DNA of 64,000 nt from Gammaproteobacteria bacterium HGW-Gammaproteobacteria-1 (GCA_002840095.1 PGZL01000002.1:155872-219871); one strand, 5' to 3'. Shown: positions 35,794-44,964, counted from the first letter of the stretch. A program made the numbers and translations. Notes: a model not told the origin generated them from the sequence alone.

Positions 35794-36639
35794 ATGCGTC
35801 GTCTTGTCGCCGTCTTCCCCCTGCTTTTTGCCGCTGTCCTGCTGTTGACCCTGCCACCTGCCACCGAGGCCAAGCGGCTTGGATTCGGCGGCAACATGGG
35901 CAAACAGTACAGCGCGCCCCAGCGCAGCGCACCGGCGCCGGCGGCGACGCCGCGGCAGAGTGCCGCCGCTCAGACCGCTGCGGCGGCACCGCGCCAGAGT
36001 GGCGCCAGCCGCTGGCTGGGTCCCCTGGCCGGGCTGGTGGCCGGCGGTCTGATCGCCTCCATGCTGTTCGGTGACGGCTTCGAGGGCTTGCAACTCCTGG
36101 ATTTCCTGCTGATCGCCGCGCTGGTGTTCGGGGCCATGACGCTGTTCCGCGCCATGCGCCCGCACGCCGTGGCGCAGCCGGCCGGTGGCCCTGCGTTTGC
36201 CGGCGGATTCGGCGACGGCAATGTCGCACCAGCCTATACGCCGGCAGGCAGCGGCGCCGGCGCTGTCCCGGCCTGGTTCAACGGCGAGGGCTTCCTCAAG
36301 GGCGCGCGCGTGCACTTCATCCGGCTGCAGGCGGCCTGGGACAAGGGCGACATGAAGGACATCGCCACCTACACCACCCCCGAGCTGTTCGCCGAATTGC
36401 AGGCCGAACGCCTGGCCCGCGGCAGCGAAACCCACTACACCGATGTGGGTTACCTCGACGCCGAGCTGGTCGGGGTGCAGCGCGATGGCGATCAGGCGGT
36501 GGCCACCATCCGCTTCTTCGGCGGCATCAAGGAGGAGCGGGACGGTGAGCCTCAGGAATTCGCCGAGTTGTGGCACGTGGTGCATGCCTGGGACCGCCCG
36601 GAGGGCGACTGGTATGTGGCGGGTATCCAGCAGGTCTGA
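35794..36639 (+). CDS. Tim44-like domain secreted/membrane protein
   Basis: 281 aa from ATG 35794 (GGAG upstream). Signal peptide/TM at residues 1-25 (LVAVFPLLFAAVLLLTLPPA), an Ala/Gln/Pro-rich linker, a TM hairpin (WLGPLAGLVAGGLIASMLFG and FLLIAALVFGAMTLFRAM), then a Tim44-like domain (GARVHFIRLQAAWDKGDMKD, TPELFAELQAERLAR, GDWYVAGIQQV). Bacterial members are of unknown function; some are tied to envelope or translocation. The upstream in-frame part from 35716 is not needed. Confidence 0.88.
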   Translation: MRRLVAVFPLLFAAVLLLTLPPATEAKRLGFGGNMGKQYSAPQRSAPAPAATPRQSAAAQTAAAAPRQSGASRWLGPLAGLVAGGLIASMLFGDGFEGLQLLDFLLIAALVFGAMTLFRAMRPHAVAQPAGGPAFAGGFGDGNVAPAYTPAGSGAGAVPAWFNGEGFLKGARVHFIRLQAAWDKGDMKDIATYTTPELFAELQAERLARGSETHYTDVGYLDAELVGVQRDGDQAVATIRFFGGIKEERDGEPQEFAELWHVVHAWDRPEGDWYVAGIQQV

Positions 36640-36854
36640 TGCGGCGCCGCGAATAATTGCGGTAAGCCGCGGCGAGCCGGGCGCAGGCCGGCCGGCTTGT
36701 AGGGGGATATAGCCTCGCGTATTGTAGGTCCGTTTCTCACAACGTGCGGGAAAGGATTCGGTTTACGCATAAGCGGGTGGCAGTGTGGGCATGGGGTATG
36801 CCTGCACCCGCGGCAACATAACCTGTTCTTTCAGCTCGATGCATCGAGGGCGGT

Positions 36855-37958
36855 ATGCTTAGCGCACAGTTCTGGCAGGGGGTTCGGTCTGCGTTTCTGG
36901 ATTGCGTGGGTTCGCGCGATCACAGCCACGACTTCAATCACTACCGCAGCGAATTGCTCATCGTGCGTGTGCGCCTGTTCGCGGCGCTGTTCGGCCTGGC
37001 CTCGCCGGTGTGGATCCCCATCGACCGCTGGCTGCTCCCGGACGAAATCCTCGGGTCGATGATGGCGCTGCGGGCGGTGGCGGGACTCGCGCTGCTGATA
37101 CTGGCGCTGCTGCCGGCACGGCCGACGCTGGCCGCGGCGCGGGTGCGCGTGGCCGCACTGCTGCTGATTACCCTGGCGTTTTATCTGGCGGTGGAGGGGC
37201 TGGCCGGCGCGACGTTCACGACGCCCTCGCTCATCGGCTATACCGCGTTGCCCCTGCTGCTGGTGGCCATCCTGGCCCTGTTGCCGCTGACCCTGCTCGA
37301 GAGCGCGGCATTGCAACTCCTGGTCGGCGCGGTGGTGATCGGCGTCCATGCCTGGTTCGGCCACTTGGGTGACCGCGGTGTGCTCGGCCTGCTGTGGGTG
37401 CTGTTGCTGTTCATCGGTTTTGCGTTGCTGGCGCAGGGCTTTCAGCTGCACCTGCTGCTGCTGATCCATCGCCAGGCCACGCGCGACAGCCTGACCGGCC
37501 TGTTCAACCGTGGTGCCCTGCTGCGTCATGCCACGCACGTACTGGATGAAGGCCGTGGGCGCGGCACGCCCTATGCAGTGCTGATGATCGATCTGGATCG
37601 CTTCAAGCTGATCAACGACACCTACGGCCATCTCGCCGGCGACAACGTGCTGCGCGCGGTGGCGACGGTTATGGCGCGGCAGTTGTCGGCAGAGTGCCTG
37701 CCGGGGCGCTTCGGCGGCGAGGAGTTCCTGCTGCTGATGGGCAACACACGCCTGCCGCAGGCACTGGCGCAGGGGGAACGGCTGCGCAGCGCCATCGCCG
37801 AACTGGTGGTGGAAACCGGCAGCGGCCCGCTCACGGTCACCACCAGCATCGGTGTCGCCGAAGGGCTGCCGGGCGAGGCGCTGGAGCAGGTCATCCGCCG
37901 GGCCGATCAGGCGCTCTACACCGCCAAGGAAAAAGGACGCAACCTGGTGGTCTCTTGA
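36855..37958 (+). CDS. GGDEF diguanylate cyclase with N-terminal membrane part
   Basis: 367 aa. The first 200 residues hold about six TM segments (for example ALRAVAGLALLILALLPARP and LLGLLWVLLLFIGFALLAQG). A GGDEF domain follows with DSLTGLFNRGALL, LMIDLDRFKLINDTYGHLAG and GRFGGEEF (GGEEF at residues 287-291), so c-di-GMP synthesis is likely. The inhibitory RxxD site five residues before GGEEF is absent (SAEC there), so feedback inhibition may be missing. No sensor domain other than the membrane part is seen. Confidence 0.92.
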   Translation: MLSAQFWQGVRSAFLDCVGSRDHSHDFNHYRSELLIVRVRLFAALFGLASPVWIPIDRWLLPDEILGSMMALRAVAGLALLILALLPARPTLAAARVRVAALLLITLAFYLAVEGLAGATFTTPSLIGYTALPLLLVAILALLPLTLLESAALQLLVGAVVIGVHAWFGHLGDRGVLGLLWVLLLFIGFALLAQGFQLHLLLLIHRQATRDSLTGLFNRGALLRHATHVLDEGRGRGTPYAVLMIDLDRFKLINDTYGHLAGDNVLRAVATVMARQLSAECLPGRFGGEEFLLLMGNTRLPQALAQGERLRSAIAELVVETGSGPLTVTTSIGVAEGLPGEALEQVIRRADQALYTAKEKGRNLVVS

Positions 37959-38050
37959 CCCGATCTGGGGGGCGTTGCTGGTCCACCATGCCGCTGCGGA
38001 TGCAGTTGGAGAATGCTGTTTCAGGATTTCATCAACCAAGGAGGTGTTTC

Positions 38051-38560
38051 ATGTCCGAGTTCAATCCCTATCAGGCCCCCAACTCCGATGTGGCGGCGGT
38101 CAACGACCCGACGCCGGCGCTGGCGGGACGCGGCCAGCGGCTGGCGGCCGCCATGATCGACGGTATTATTTCGCTGGCGCTGGTGCTGCCGGTGATGTTC
38201 CTGATGGGTACCTTCGACTATACCCAGCGGGGCGAACAGCCGCCGTTCATGCTGACGCTGAACGCAACCATTTTCGGCTTCCTGGTGTTCATGGCGCTGC
38301 ATTTCGTTCTGCTCAAAAAATACGGCCAGACCATCGGCAAGTGGATGCTCAAGATCCGCATCGCCGATCTGAACGGCGACAAGCCGGACCTGAAAACCAT
38401 CCTGCTCAAGCGCTACCTGCCGATCAGCGTGGTAGGACTGATCCCGGTCGCCGGACAGTTTCTGCCCATGGTGGACATACTGTTCATCTTCCGCAAGGAT
38501 CGTCGCTGCGTGCACGACCTCATCGCCGGTACCCAGGTGCTGCGGGTGAGCGCGAAGTAG
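38051..38560 (+). CDS. RDD-family integral membrane protein
   Basis: 169 aa. AAGGAGGTG lies 7 nt before ATG 38051. N-terminal NPYQAPNSDVA motif, then RDD-type TM1 (RLAAAMIDGIISLALVLPVM), TM2 (FGFLVFMALHFVLLKKYGQT) and the TIGKWMLKIRIADLNG signature, ending with DRRCVHDLIAGTQVL. RDD proteins are of varied or unknown transport function. Confidence 0.9.
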   Translation: MSEFNPYQAPNSDVAAVNDPTPALAGRGQRLAAAMIDGIISLALVLPVMFLMGTFDYTQRGEQPPFMLTLNATIFGFLVFMALHFVLLKKYGQTIGKWMLKIRIADLNGDKPDLKTILLKRYLPISVVGLIPVAGQFLPMVDILFIFRKDRRCVHDLIAGTQVLRVSAK

Positions 38561-38578
38561 CAGTGGATGCGAACGATG

Positions 38579-38684
38579 GGTTGCGCTGGGCTCTACCCAT
38601 CCACGATGTGGCCCGGGAAAAATAACTCCCGTGCAGATGGGTAGAGCGACGTGCATGGATGCGCGGGAGCGGTGCAGCGCAACC
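38579..38684. repeat. Nested inverted repeat (REP/hairpin element)
   Basis: Outer arms GGTTGCGCTG (38579-38588) and CAGCGCAACC (38675-38684) enclose inner arms GCTCTACCCATC (38590-38601) and GATGGGTAGAGC (38636-38647), both perfect. It lies between the convergent RDD and CorC-like genes, so it could serve as a bidirectional terminator or be a mobile palindrome. Confidence 0.75.
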
Positions 38685-38699
38685 TATCAGCGCCGTGGA

Positions 38700-40010
38700 T
38701 CACTCCTCTGCAACGGGGGAATCAACCTGCCGCGTGGCCAGCACCTGGTCGACGCGGTTGCGATCCACGTCCACCACCTCGAAATCCCAGCCTGACCAGG
38801 AGAAACGCTCGGCCTTGCGCGGAATGCGGCCGAGGGAGGCGAGCACGAAGCCGCCGACGGTGTGGAAATTTCCCAGCTCCTCGTGCAGCACGCTGCCGAT
38901 CTCCAGCTTGTCCTTCATTTCATCAATGGCCAGCAGACCGTCGAGCAGCCAGGAACCGTCGGCGCGGCGTACGGCGAGCGCGTCTTCCGGGTTGTCCGCC
39001 AACGGCATCATGTCGCCGACCAGGGAGAGCATCAGATCGTCGACCGTGACGATGCCCTCGGTATGGCCGAATTCGCTGACTATCAGGGCGATGGTGGTTT
39101 TCTGCTGGCGGAAGGTGCGCAACAGTTCGAACAGGGTCAGTGTGGCCGGTACATAAAGCGGCTGTGCCAGCGGGATTTCGGCGAAGTCGATGTTGCCGGC
39201 GATGGCTGCCTGCAGGATGTCGTGGCTTTCGGCAATACCGATGACCTGCTGCAGATCGCCCTTGCACACCGGCAGCTGCGAGTGCGGCGCGTCGCGCAGT
39301 ACGCGCAGGTTGTCCTCGCGCGGCGCGGTGAGATTGAGCCAGGCCACGTCGGCGATGGGCGTCATGATGGCGGCGAGATGGCGGTCGTCCAGGCGCAGCA
39401 CGTTGCCCACCAGCTGGCTTTCCTCCGGGGCGATGGTGCCGGAGCGCTCCCCTTCGTCGATGTAGGCGAGAATATCCTCGACGCTGGTTACGGCGGGCGC
39501 CGAGCGGATCGGCAACAGCGCCAGCACCCGGTCGGCAGACCAGGACAGAAAGTGGATGGCGGGGGAGAGCAGGCGGATGAATATCGACATGGACGGCGCG
39601 CAGAAGGCGGCGACGCGCTCGGGGTGGGCGATGGCGATGCGCTTGGGCACGATCTCGCCCAGCACGATCGACACCGCGGTGACGATGATGATGGTGACGG
39701 TGAAGGCGATGCCGGTGCTCCAGCCGGACAGGAAGGGAATGCCGGCGGCGATGGCCTTTTCGATGGATGCCGAGAGCGCCGACTCGCCGTAGATACCCAT
39801 GAGCAGGGCGGCGGCGGTGATGCCGGTCTGGGTGGCGGCCAGCAGGCGGCTGGGGTGATCCTTGATGGCGATGGCGGCGCTGGCGCGCGTGTCGCCTTCC
39901 TCCGCCATTTGCGTCAGCCGGGAACGGCGCGACGAGGCCAGGGCCATTTCGGCCAAGGCAAAAAAACCGGACAGCACGATAAGAAAGGCGAGGGTCCAAA
40001 GGGCGCTCAT
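38700..40010 (-). CDS. HlyC/CorC (CNNM)-family membrane protein with CBS domains
   Basis: 436 aa. N-terminal DUF21/CNNM part with three to four TM segments (WTLAFLIVLSGFFALAEMAL, GIAFTVTIIIVTAVSIVLGE), the SGFFALAEMAL signature and the EIVPKRIA motif. A CBS pair follows (about residues 205-330), then a CorC_HlyC C-terminal domain (RADGSWLLDGLLAIDEMKDK, LGRIPRKAERFSWSGWDFEV). Family members act in Mg/Co or polyamine efflux or resistance; substrate here is not decidable. Divergent from the ycgN-like gene. Confidence 0.92.
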   Translation of the reverse strand: MSALWTLAFLIVLSGFFALAEMALASSRRSRLTQMAEEGDTRASAAIAIKDHPSRLLAATQTGITAAALLMGIYGESALSASIEKAIAAGIPFLSGWSTGIAFTVTIIIVTAVSIVLGEIVPKRIAIAHPERVAAFCAPSMSIFIRLLSPAIHFLSWSADRVLALLPIRSAPAVTSVEDILAYIDEGERSGTIAPEESQLVGNVLRLDDRHLAAIMTPIADVAWLNLTAPREDNLRVLRDAPHSQLPVCKGDLQQVIGIAESHDILQAAIAGNIDFAEIPLAQPLYVPATLTLFELLRTFRQQKTTIALIVSEFGHTEGIVTVDDLMLSLVGDMMPLADNPEDALAVRRADGSWLLDGLLAIDEMKDKLEIGSVLHEELGNFHTVGGFVLASLGRIPRKAERFSWSGWDFEVVDVDRNRVDQVLATRQVDSPVAEE

Positions 40011-40154
40011 GGCGGCACCTCCGTCAGTTGCATGCGCCTATTCTAGCAAGGGCGGCCCGGCGGAATGCAGGCGGGCGCAGCTTTCTTTGTGTGGCGTTGC
40101 CGATCTTCCTGCGTGTTTCCTGACCCGTTCCGGCAGACAAGGTAGAATGACGGC

Positions 40155-40595
40155 ATGAATTCACCTCCCTTCTGGCAACGCCCTCTCCAACAGCTCACCG
40201 TCGAGGAGTGGGAGCAATTGTGCGACGGCTGTGGCCGCTGCTGTCTGCACAAGCTGGAAGATGAGGATGACGGCGCGGTGTATTACACCCGCATCGCCTG
40301 TTCCCGCCTCGACATCGAGAGCTGTCGCTGCACCGCCTATGCGGAACGGGCGCGGGTGGAGCCGGAGTGCTCAGTCATCACGCCGGACAACCTGGCGGCG
40401 CTGGATTACCTGCCGGGCACCTGTGCCTACCGGTTGCGCCGCGCGGGACGACCTCTGCCGCCGTGGCACCCGCTGCGCAGCGGTGACCCCGACAGCGTGC
40501 ATGCCGCCGGAATATCGGTGCGCGCCTATGCGCTGCCCCTGGCGGCCGTGCCGGACCCGGACGATCTGGAAGACTTCATCATCGACACGCCGTAA
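40155..40595 (+). CDS. ycgN: YcgN/UPF0260-family Cys-cluster protein
   Basis: 146 aa. N-terminal EEWEQLCDGCGRCCLHKLED is the family hallmark; further Cys at CSRLDIESCRCTAY and PGTCAYRL fit a metal or Fe-S binding cluster as in YkgJ-like proteins. YcgN is conserved in gammaproteobacteria but its function is not known. Followed after 5 bp by a small Cys-rich gene. Confidence 0.9.
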   Translation: MNSPPFWQRPLQQLTVEEWEQLCDGCGRCCLHKLEDEDDGAVYYTRIACSRLDIESCRCTAYAERARVEPECSVITPDNLAALDYLPGTCAYRLRRAGRPLPPWHPLRSGDPDSVHAAGISVRAYALPLAAVPDPDDLEDFIIDTP

Positions 40596-40600
40596 CCGCG

Positions 40601-40801
40601 ATGCCCCGGCACGAACACAAGCAATGCCCCCGCTGCGGGGCGGAGTTCGAATGCAAAAGCGGGACGGTGCTGCTGTGCCAGTGCCAGGCGGTGGTCCTGA
40701 CGTCGATGCAGCTGGAATACATTGCTGCGCGCTATGACGACTGCCTCTGCCGGGCTTGCCTGGAGGCCCTGCAGGCCGAGGTGGAGCAGGGGCGTCAGTA
40801 G
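40601..40801 (+). CDS. Small cysteine-rich CWC-type protein
   Basis: 66 aa. CPRCGAEFECKSGTVLLCQC and DDCLCRACLEAL match the Cys-rich CWC family pattern (paired CxxC and CxC, probable zinc). No signal or TM. It lies 5 bp after the YcgN-like gene and is converging with the YkgJ-like gene. Confidence 0.85.
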   Translation: MPRHEHKQCPRCGAEFECKSGTVLLCQCQAVVLTSMQLEYIAARYDDCLCRACLEALQAEVEQGRQ

Positions 40802-40811
40802 CGCGGGCGCC

Positions 40812-41204
40812 CTAGCCTAGCGGCACGTAGGCGCAATATCCCGGCCGCGGGCCGATGCGAGGATGGTTGCGACAGGTGTCGGGGCGGCGTTGGTAGATGG
40901 TACAGCGGCGCGTCGCGGCATCGAGATAGACGCAGTCGCCATTGGCCCGGCGCGCCAGGGTGAACAGTTCGTTGCGGAAATTGAAGTGTTCGATGATGCC
41001 GGCCTTTTCCAGCCGCCTGGCAATGGGCTTGAGCGGTTCTTCCGCCTCGAAGGCGTCCACCACCCCCATGCGCACCAGATCGCTCATGCGTGCCTCCGCC
41101 GGCAGCGTGCAGCAGCTGGCGCGGCAGTCGCTGCACAGGCCGTTGCGGTATTTGTGCCAGGTATCGAGGCGCTCGATGTCGGCGCCGGTGCGGGCTTTGC
41201 TCAT
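40812..41204 (-). CDS. YkgJ-family Cys-cluster protein
   Basis: 130 aa. GLCSDCRASCCTLPAEA near the N-terminus and CVYLDAATRRCTIYQRRPDT, CRNHP toward the C-terminus are the CxxCxxxCC and CxxY...RCxIYxxRPxxCR arrangement of the family, with a probable metal centre. Function unknown. Third Cys-cluster gene in a row; divergent from rlhA. Confidence 0.88.
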   Translation of the reverse strand: MSKARTGADIERLDTWHKYRNGLCSDCRASCCTLPAEARMSDLVRMGVVDAFEAEEPLKPIARRLEKAGIIEHFNFRNELFTLARRANGDCVYLDAATRRCTIYQRRPDTCRNHPRIGPRPGYCAYVPLG

Positions 41205-41351
41205 GCGGTCTAATGCCGGAGAAAAAGAGGGGCATTATAGCGGCTGGAGAGGCGCGCCGGGACATGGGGCGGCGCTTGTCTTATACTCCACTTCGCACTT
41301 GGCGTACCGTGCCACACCTAGCCCGTACCTCATCCTTTCTTCACATCCGAA

Positions 41352-43226
41352 ATGAATCCAGCGCGTCTCCGTCTCGAATTGCTCGCCCCGGCCAAGAACG
41401 CCGAGTTCGGCATGGAGGCGATCAATCATGGCGCCGACGCGGTCTACATCGGCGGCCCGGCCTTCGGTGCGCGCGCCGCGGCGGGCAACACCATTGCCGA
41501 CATCGAGCAGCTGGCCGCCCACGCCCATCGATATTCGGCCCAGGTATTCGTCGCGCTCAACACCATTCTGAAGGATGAAGAACTGGACGAGGCGCGCAGA
41601 GTCGCCTGGCAGGTATACGAGGCCGGCGCCGACGCGCTGATCATCCAGGACATGGGACTGCTGGAGCTGGACCTGCCGCCCATCGCCCTGCATGCCAGCA
41701 CCCAGGCCGATAACCGTACCCCCGCCAAGGCACGCTTTCTGGAGCAGGTGGGCTTCTCCCGCGTGGTGCTGGCCCGTGAGCTGTCGCTCAGGCAGATAGC
41801 CGAGATCGCCGCGGCCACCACCGCGGAGCTGGAATTCTTCGTGCACGGCGCGCTGTGCGTCAGTTACAGCGGCCAGTGCTACGTCAGCCATGCCCAGACC
41901 GGGCGCAGCGCCAACCGCGGTGAATGCTCGCAGATGTGCCGCCTGCCGTTTTCCGTCGCCGACAGCACAGGCGAGATCGTGGTGCGCGACCGCCATGTGC
42001 TGTCGCCCAAGGACAACAACCAGAGCGCCAACCTGCGCGCCCTGGCCGAGGCCGGCATCAGTTCGTTCAAGATCGAGGGGCGGCTGAAGGATCTGTCCTA
42101 CGTCAAGAACATCACCGCCCACTACCGCACCCTGCTGGACGAGATCATCGACGAGGTGCCGCACTACCATGCTGCCTCCGCCGGGCGCTGCACCTTCTTC
42201 TTCCAGCCGCAGCCGGAGAAGAGCTTCAACCGCGGTTTCACCGACTACTTCACGCAGGAGCGGCACCAGGATCTGCTGGCGGCGGACAGCCCCAAGTTCG
42301 CCGGCGAACCCATTGGCACGGCAACACGCGTCGGCCCGGACTGGTTCGAGGTGGAGACCGAGGCGGAGCTACATAACGGCGACGGCCTGACCTGGTACGA
42401 CGCCGAACACGAGCTGGTGGGCGCGCGCATCAACCGCGTCGACGGTCGCCGCCTGTTCCCGGCGGAAAAGGACCGGCTGCCCGCCGTGGGGGCCACCCTG
42501 TACCGCAACCGCGACCAGGAGTTCGAGCGTCAGCTGGAGAAAAAATCCGCCGAGCGCCGCATCCGCGTGCAGATGGTGTTTGCGGAGACCGTGCAGGGTT
42601 TCGCCCTGAGCCTTACCGACGAGGAGGGGATCAGCGCCACGGCTGAACTGACCCAGGCCCATGAGCCGGCGCAGAACGCGGCCCGCGCCGAGGCTACCCT
42701 GCGCGAACAACTGGGCAAGCTGGGCAACACGCTGTTCGTGGCCGGGGACATTACGCTGCAACTGTCAGCACCCTGGTTTGTCCCCGTCGGCGCGCTGAAC
42801 GCCCTGCGCCGCGAGACAGTGGAAAAACTGGAGGCGGCACGTCGCGCGGCCTATCGCCGCCCCGAACGTGCCGCCGCAGTGACGCCGCCGCTGGCCTATC
42901 CGCAGGCCGAGCTGAGCTATCTGGGCAATGTCTACAATCAGCGTGCCCGCGATTTCTACACCCGTCACGGCGTGCGCCTCATCGAGGAGGCCTACGAGGC
43001 CAACCGGGAGCGCGGCGAGGTGTCGCTGATGATCACCAAGCACTGCGTGCGCTACAGTTTCAATCTCTGTCCCAAGCAGGTGAAGGGCATCAAGCCCGAT
43101 CCCATGACACTGATCAGCGCCGGCGAGAACCTGCGCCTGGAGTTCGACTGCAAGCGTTGCGAGATGCATGTGATGGGGTGGCTGAAGCCGCAGAAGGTGG
43201 TGTTGGGGAGTTTGAAGCGGGGATAG
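41352..43226 (+). CDS. rlhA: RlhA-like U32-family 23S rRNA hydroxylation protein
   Basis: 624 aa, peptidase-U32 family, long form. Sequence follows E. coli RlhA (YdcP) closely by recall: HGADAVYIGGPAFGAR, VFVALNTILKDEEL, EFFVHGALCVSYSGQCYVSH, AQTGRSANRGECSQMCRLP, FKIEGRLKDLSYVKNITAHY, and the C-terminal SLMITKHCVRYSFNLCPKQ with CKRCEMHVMG. RlhA makes 5-hydroxycytidine at position 2501 of 23S rRNA; it uses Cys residues that may hold Fe-S. Length is near the E. coli protein (653). Confidence 0.93.
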   Translation: MNPARLRLELLAPAKNAEFGMEAINHGADAVYIGGPAFGARAAAGNTIADIEQLAAHAHRYSAQVFVALNTILKDEELDEARRVAWQVYEAGADALIIQDMGLLELDLPPIALHASTQADNRTPAKARFLEQVGFSRVVLARELSLRQIAEIAAATTAELEFFVHGALCVSYSGQCYVSHAQTGRSANRGECSQMCRLPFSVADSTGEIVVRDRHVLSPKDNNQSANLRALAEAGISSFKIEGRLKDLSYVKNITAHYRTLLDEIIDEVPHYHAASAGRCTFFFQPQPEKSFNRGFTDYFTQERHQDLLAADSPKFAGEPIGTATRVGPDWFEVETEAELHNGDGLTWYDAEHELVGARINRVDGRRLFPAEKDRLPAVGATLYRNRDQEFERQLEKKSAERRIRVQMVFAETVQGFALSLTDEEGISATAELTQAHEPAQNAARAEATLREQLGKLGNTLFVAGDITLQLSAPWFVPVGALNALRRETVEKLEAARRAAYRRPERAAAVTPPLAYPQAELSYLGNVYNQRARDFYTRHGVRLIEEAYEANRERGEVSLMITKHCVRYSFNLCPKQVKGIKPDPMTLISAGENLRLEFDCKRCEMHVMGWLKPQKVVLGSLKRG

Positions 43227-44022
43227 CGCGCAGCGCTGTTTGACTTTGTTGTTGTGGTGCGCTGTCGCGCGGATTGATTTTGATGCGGGGAGCCGCCCCG
43301 CGCGCGGGTTACTTTTCTTTGCACGGCCAAAGAAAAGTAACCAAAGAAAGGCGGCCCGACTCCCGCGCCCTTCGGGTACCCTGCGCTTCTCGCCCGAATC
43401 GGCGCTCGCCTACGCGCCGTCCTGGCGCGAAGGCGAGGCCCCGCCATCCCTGGCGGGTCCCCTTCGGGCTTAATCCGATTCGGGCTGCGATGCTCGGCGC
43501 GGCAGACGGGGGGTAAACCCAAAAACCAAAATCAAAACCCAAAACAAAAGATGTGTGCGCTGCGCGCACACCGTGCAGCGCGATGCCGACAGGCGAGCCG
43601 GTATCAAATCCCCTATGGCTCGCCGAGTAGCACAGCTCAAAACGGACAGGCCCGTCAGGGGGCGCGCCATGGATGGCGCGTCTTTCGCCGTCAGGACAAG
43701 GACGTCCTGTCGGCGAAACCCCGTTTTGAGCGAGCAACGCAGGGAACCCGCAGGGCGAGACATCGGGGCGGCCTTTCTTTTCGTTAGTTTTCTTTGGCCG
43801 AACAAAGAAAAGTAACACGTCGTACGGGGGCGGAACCCCGACCCAATAAAACCGCGCGCCAGCGCAACGAACCCATAGTAGGGGGACGGAATCCCCTGCC
43901 TAAATCAGCGCACGCAGCGCACAAACCCAATCTTTCCAACCCATCCCAATAAGCCCCACTGGTGAGCCCACCCCCACAATGCGCTATCCTCCCCCCAACA
44001 CCGGCAACCACGAGGACGCCCC
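43227..44022. other. Gene-poor 796-bp stretch with inverted repeats
   Basis: No ORF here has a family motif, a Shine-Dalgarno or sensible codon use. The open frames are compositional and share tails encoded by the repeated palindrome. The content is repeats (see 43307-43816), GC-rich spacer and, near the 3' end, the promoter area of the small secreted protein gene. Confidence 0.6.
43307..43816. repeat. Two facing palindrome elements bounding about 510 bp
   Basis: Element A has perfect arms GGTTACTTTTCTTTG (43307-43321) and its complement at 43328-43342 around a 6-nt loop. Element B (arms 43783-43796 and 43803-43816, one mismatch) is the same element in the opposite orientation: both are followed, reading outward-in, by AAAGAAAGGC-type sequence and a GC-rich GCGGCC stretch. 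The enclosed segment has no gene. Dispersed palindrome pair of mobile or recombination type. Confidence 0.75.
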
Positions 44023-44382
44023 ATGATCCGCCTGTTGACCCTGATGGCCCTGGCCCTGCTGGCCAGCAGCGCCGCCGCCGAGGATTACCTGCACGACAAG
44101 GCCGAGGTGGAGGCCCTGCTCAGCGGCGCCACGCTGAACGGCATCTACCTGCGTACCCAGTCGGCCTATACCCTGGAGTTCCGTGCCGACGGTACCCTGG
44201 CGGACAAGGGCGGCGCGGCGGCGCGCTGGTGGGTGAGCGACAGCGGGCAGTATTGCCGCGAGTGGCTCAGCGGTAAGTTGGCCGGCAACAAGGCGTGCAT
44301 GGAACTGATGCGCGACGGCAACCGTATCGCCATCTATTCCGGCGGCAAAAAAGTGGCCGAAGGCGAACTGTCGCGGCCATAA
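44023..44382 (+). CDS. Small secreted protein, unknown function
   Basis: 119 aa. Signal peptide (LLTLMALALLASSAAAEDYL; cleavage likely after AAA). The mature part has a small beta-domain feel: ATLNGIYLRTQSAYTLEFRA, ARWWVSDSGQYCREWLSG and ACMELMRDGNRIAIYSGGKK, with two Cys that may pair. It recalls DUF995-like or heme-utilisation-type small domains, but no family is assigned. 8 bp before the NlpC/P60 gene, so likely one operon. Confidence 0.75.
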   Translation: MIRLLTLMALALLASSAAAEDYLHDKAEVEALLSGATLNGIYLRTQSAYTLEFRADGTLADKGGAAARWWVSDSGQYCREWLSGKLAGNKACMELMRDGNRIAIYSGGKKVAEGELSRP

Positions 44383-44390
44383 TCGGCATC

Positions 44391-44876
44391 ATGCAATTGC
44401 CTAACGCTTCCAGGACCATGATGGGCGCCATGCTGGGCGCGGCGCTGCTCGCGCTGGTGGGCTGCGGTTCGCTGGAACCCATCGACCGGCCGCCGGCACG
44501 GTCCGCTCCGGCGGCGGCGACACCGCGGGTGGTGGCGGTGGCGCAACAGATGGTGGGCAAGCCCTATCGTTACGGCGGCAATACCCCGCGCGGCTTCGAT
44601 TGCAGCGGCCTGGTGCATTACTCCTATACCCAGGCCGGGCGCACGGTGCCGCGCAGCACGGGGGCGCAGTATTCCGGCAGCCGGACGGTGCCCTATGCGC
44701 AAAGGGCGCCGGGCGACCTGTTGTTCTTCCACATCGACGGCAAGCCGTCCCATGTCGGCATCTACCTGGGCAACGGCCGCTTCGTTCACGCCCCCTCCAG
44801 CGGCAAGAAAGTGGAATACGCCTCGCTGTCCAACGACTACTGGAGCAAGCGTCTGGTCAAGGTCGGGCGTTTCTGA
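44391..44876 (+). CDS. NlpC/P60-family lipoprotein peptidase
   Basis: 161 aa from ATG 44391. Lipobox LVGC (Cys25), then an NlpC/P60 domain with catalytic Cys in FDCSGL (C71), His in PSHVGIYLG (H121) and the GRFVHAP strand. Cell-wall peptide hydrolase of the MepS (Spr)/NlpC type, anchored to the outer membrane. Spacing suggests an operon with the preceding secreted protein. Confidence 0.92.
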   Translation: MQLPNASRTMMGAMLGAALLALVGCGSLEPIDRPPARSAPAAATPRVVAVAQQMVGKPYRYGGNTPRGFDCSGLVHYSYTQAGRTVPRSTGAQYSGSRTVPYAQRAPGDLLFFHIDGKPSHVGIYLGNGRFVHAPSSGKKVEYASLSNDYWSKRLVKVGRF

Positions 44877-44890
44877 CCTATAGATTTTCC

Positions 44891-44964
44891 GTAGGAGCGG
44901 AGCGTATCCGCGATAGCTGTCCGAACCTGGGCACGCGCAGATCGCGAATACGATTCGCTCCTAC
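44891..44964. repeat. Imperfect 24-bp inverted repeat
   Basis: Arm 44891-44914 pairs with arm 44941-44964 at 21 of 24 positions around a 26-nt centre; each begins or ends with GTAGGAGCG/CGCTCCTAC. REP-type element common near genes in gammaproteobacteria; it lies downstream of the NlpC/P60 gene and may act as a terminator. Confidence 0.75.

Noticed and set aside
43240-43818. Several 70-170 codon frames in the repeat-rich gap after rlhA
   Set aside because: All overlap in both strands, share ends encoded by the palindromes (FLWPxKEK type), and lack start signals.
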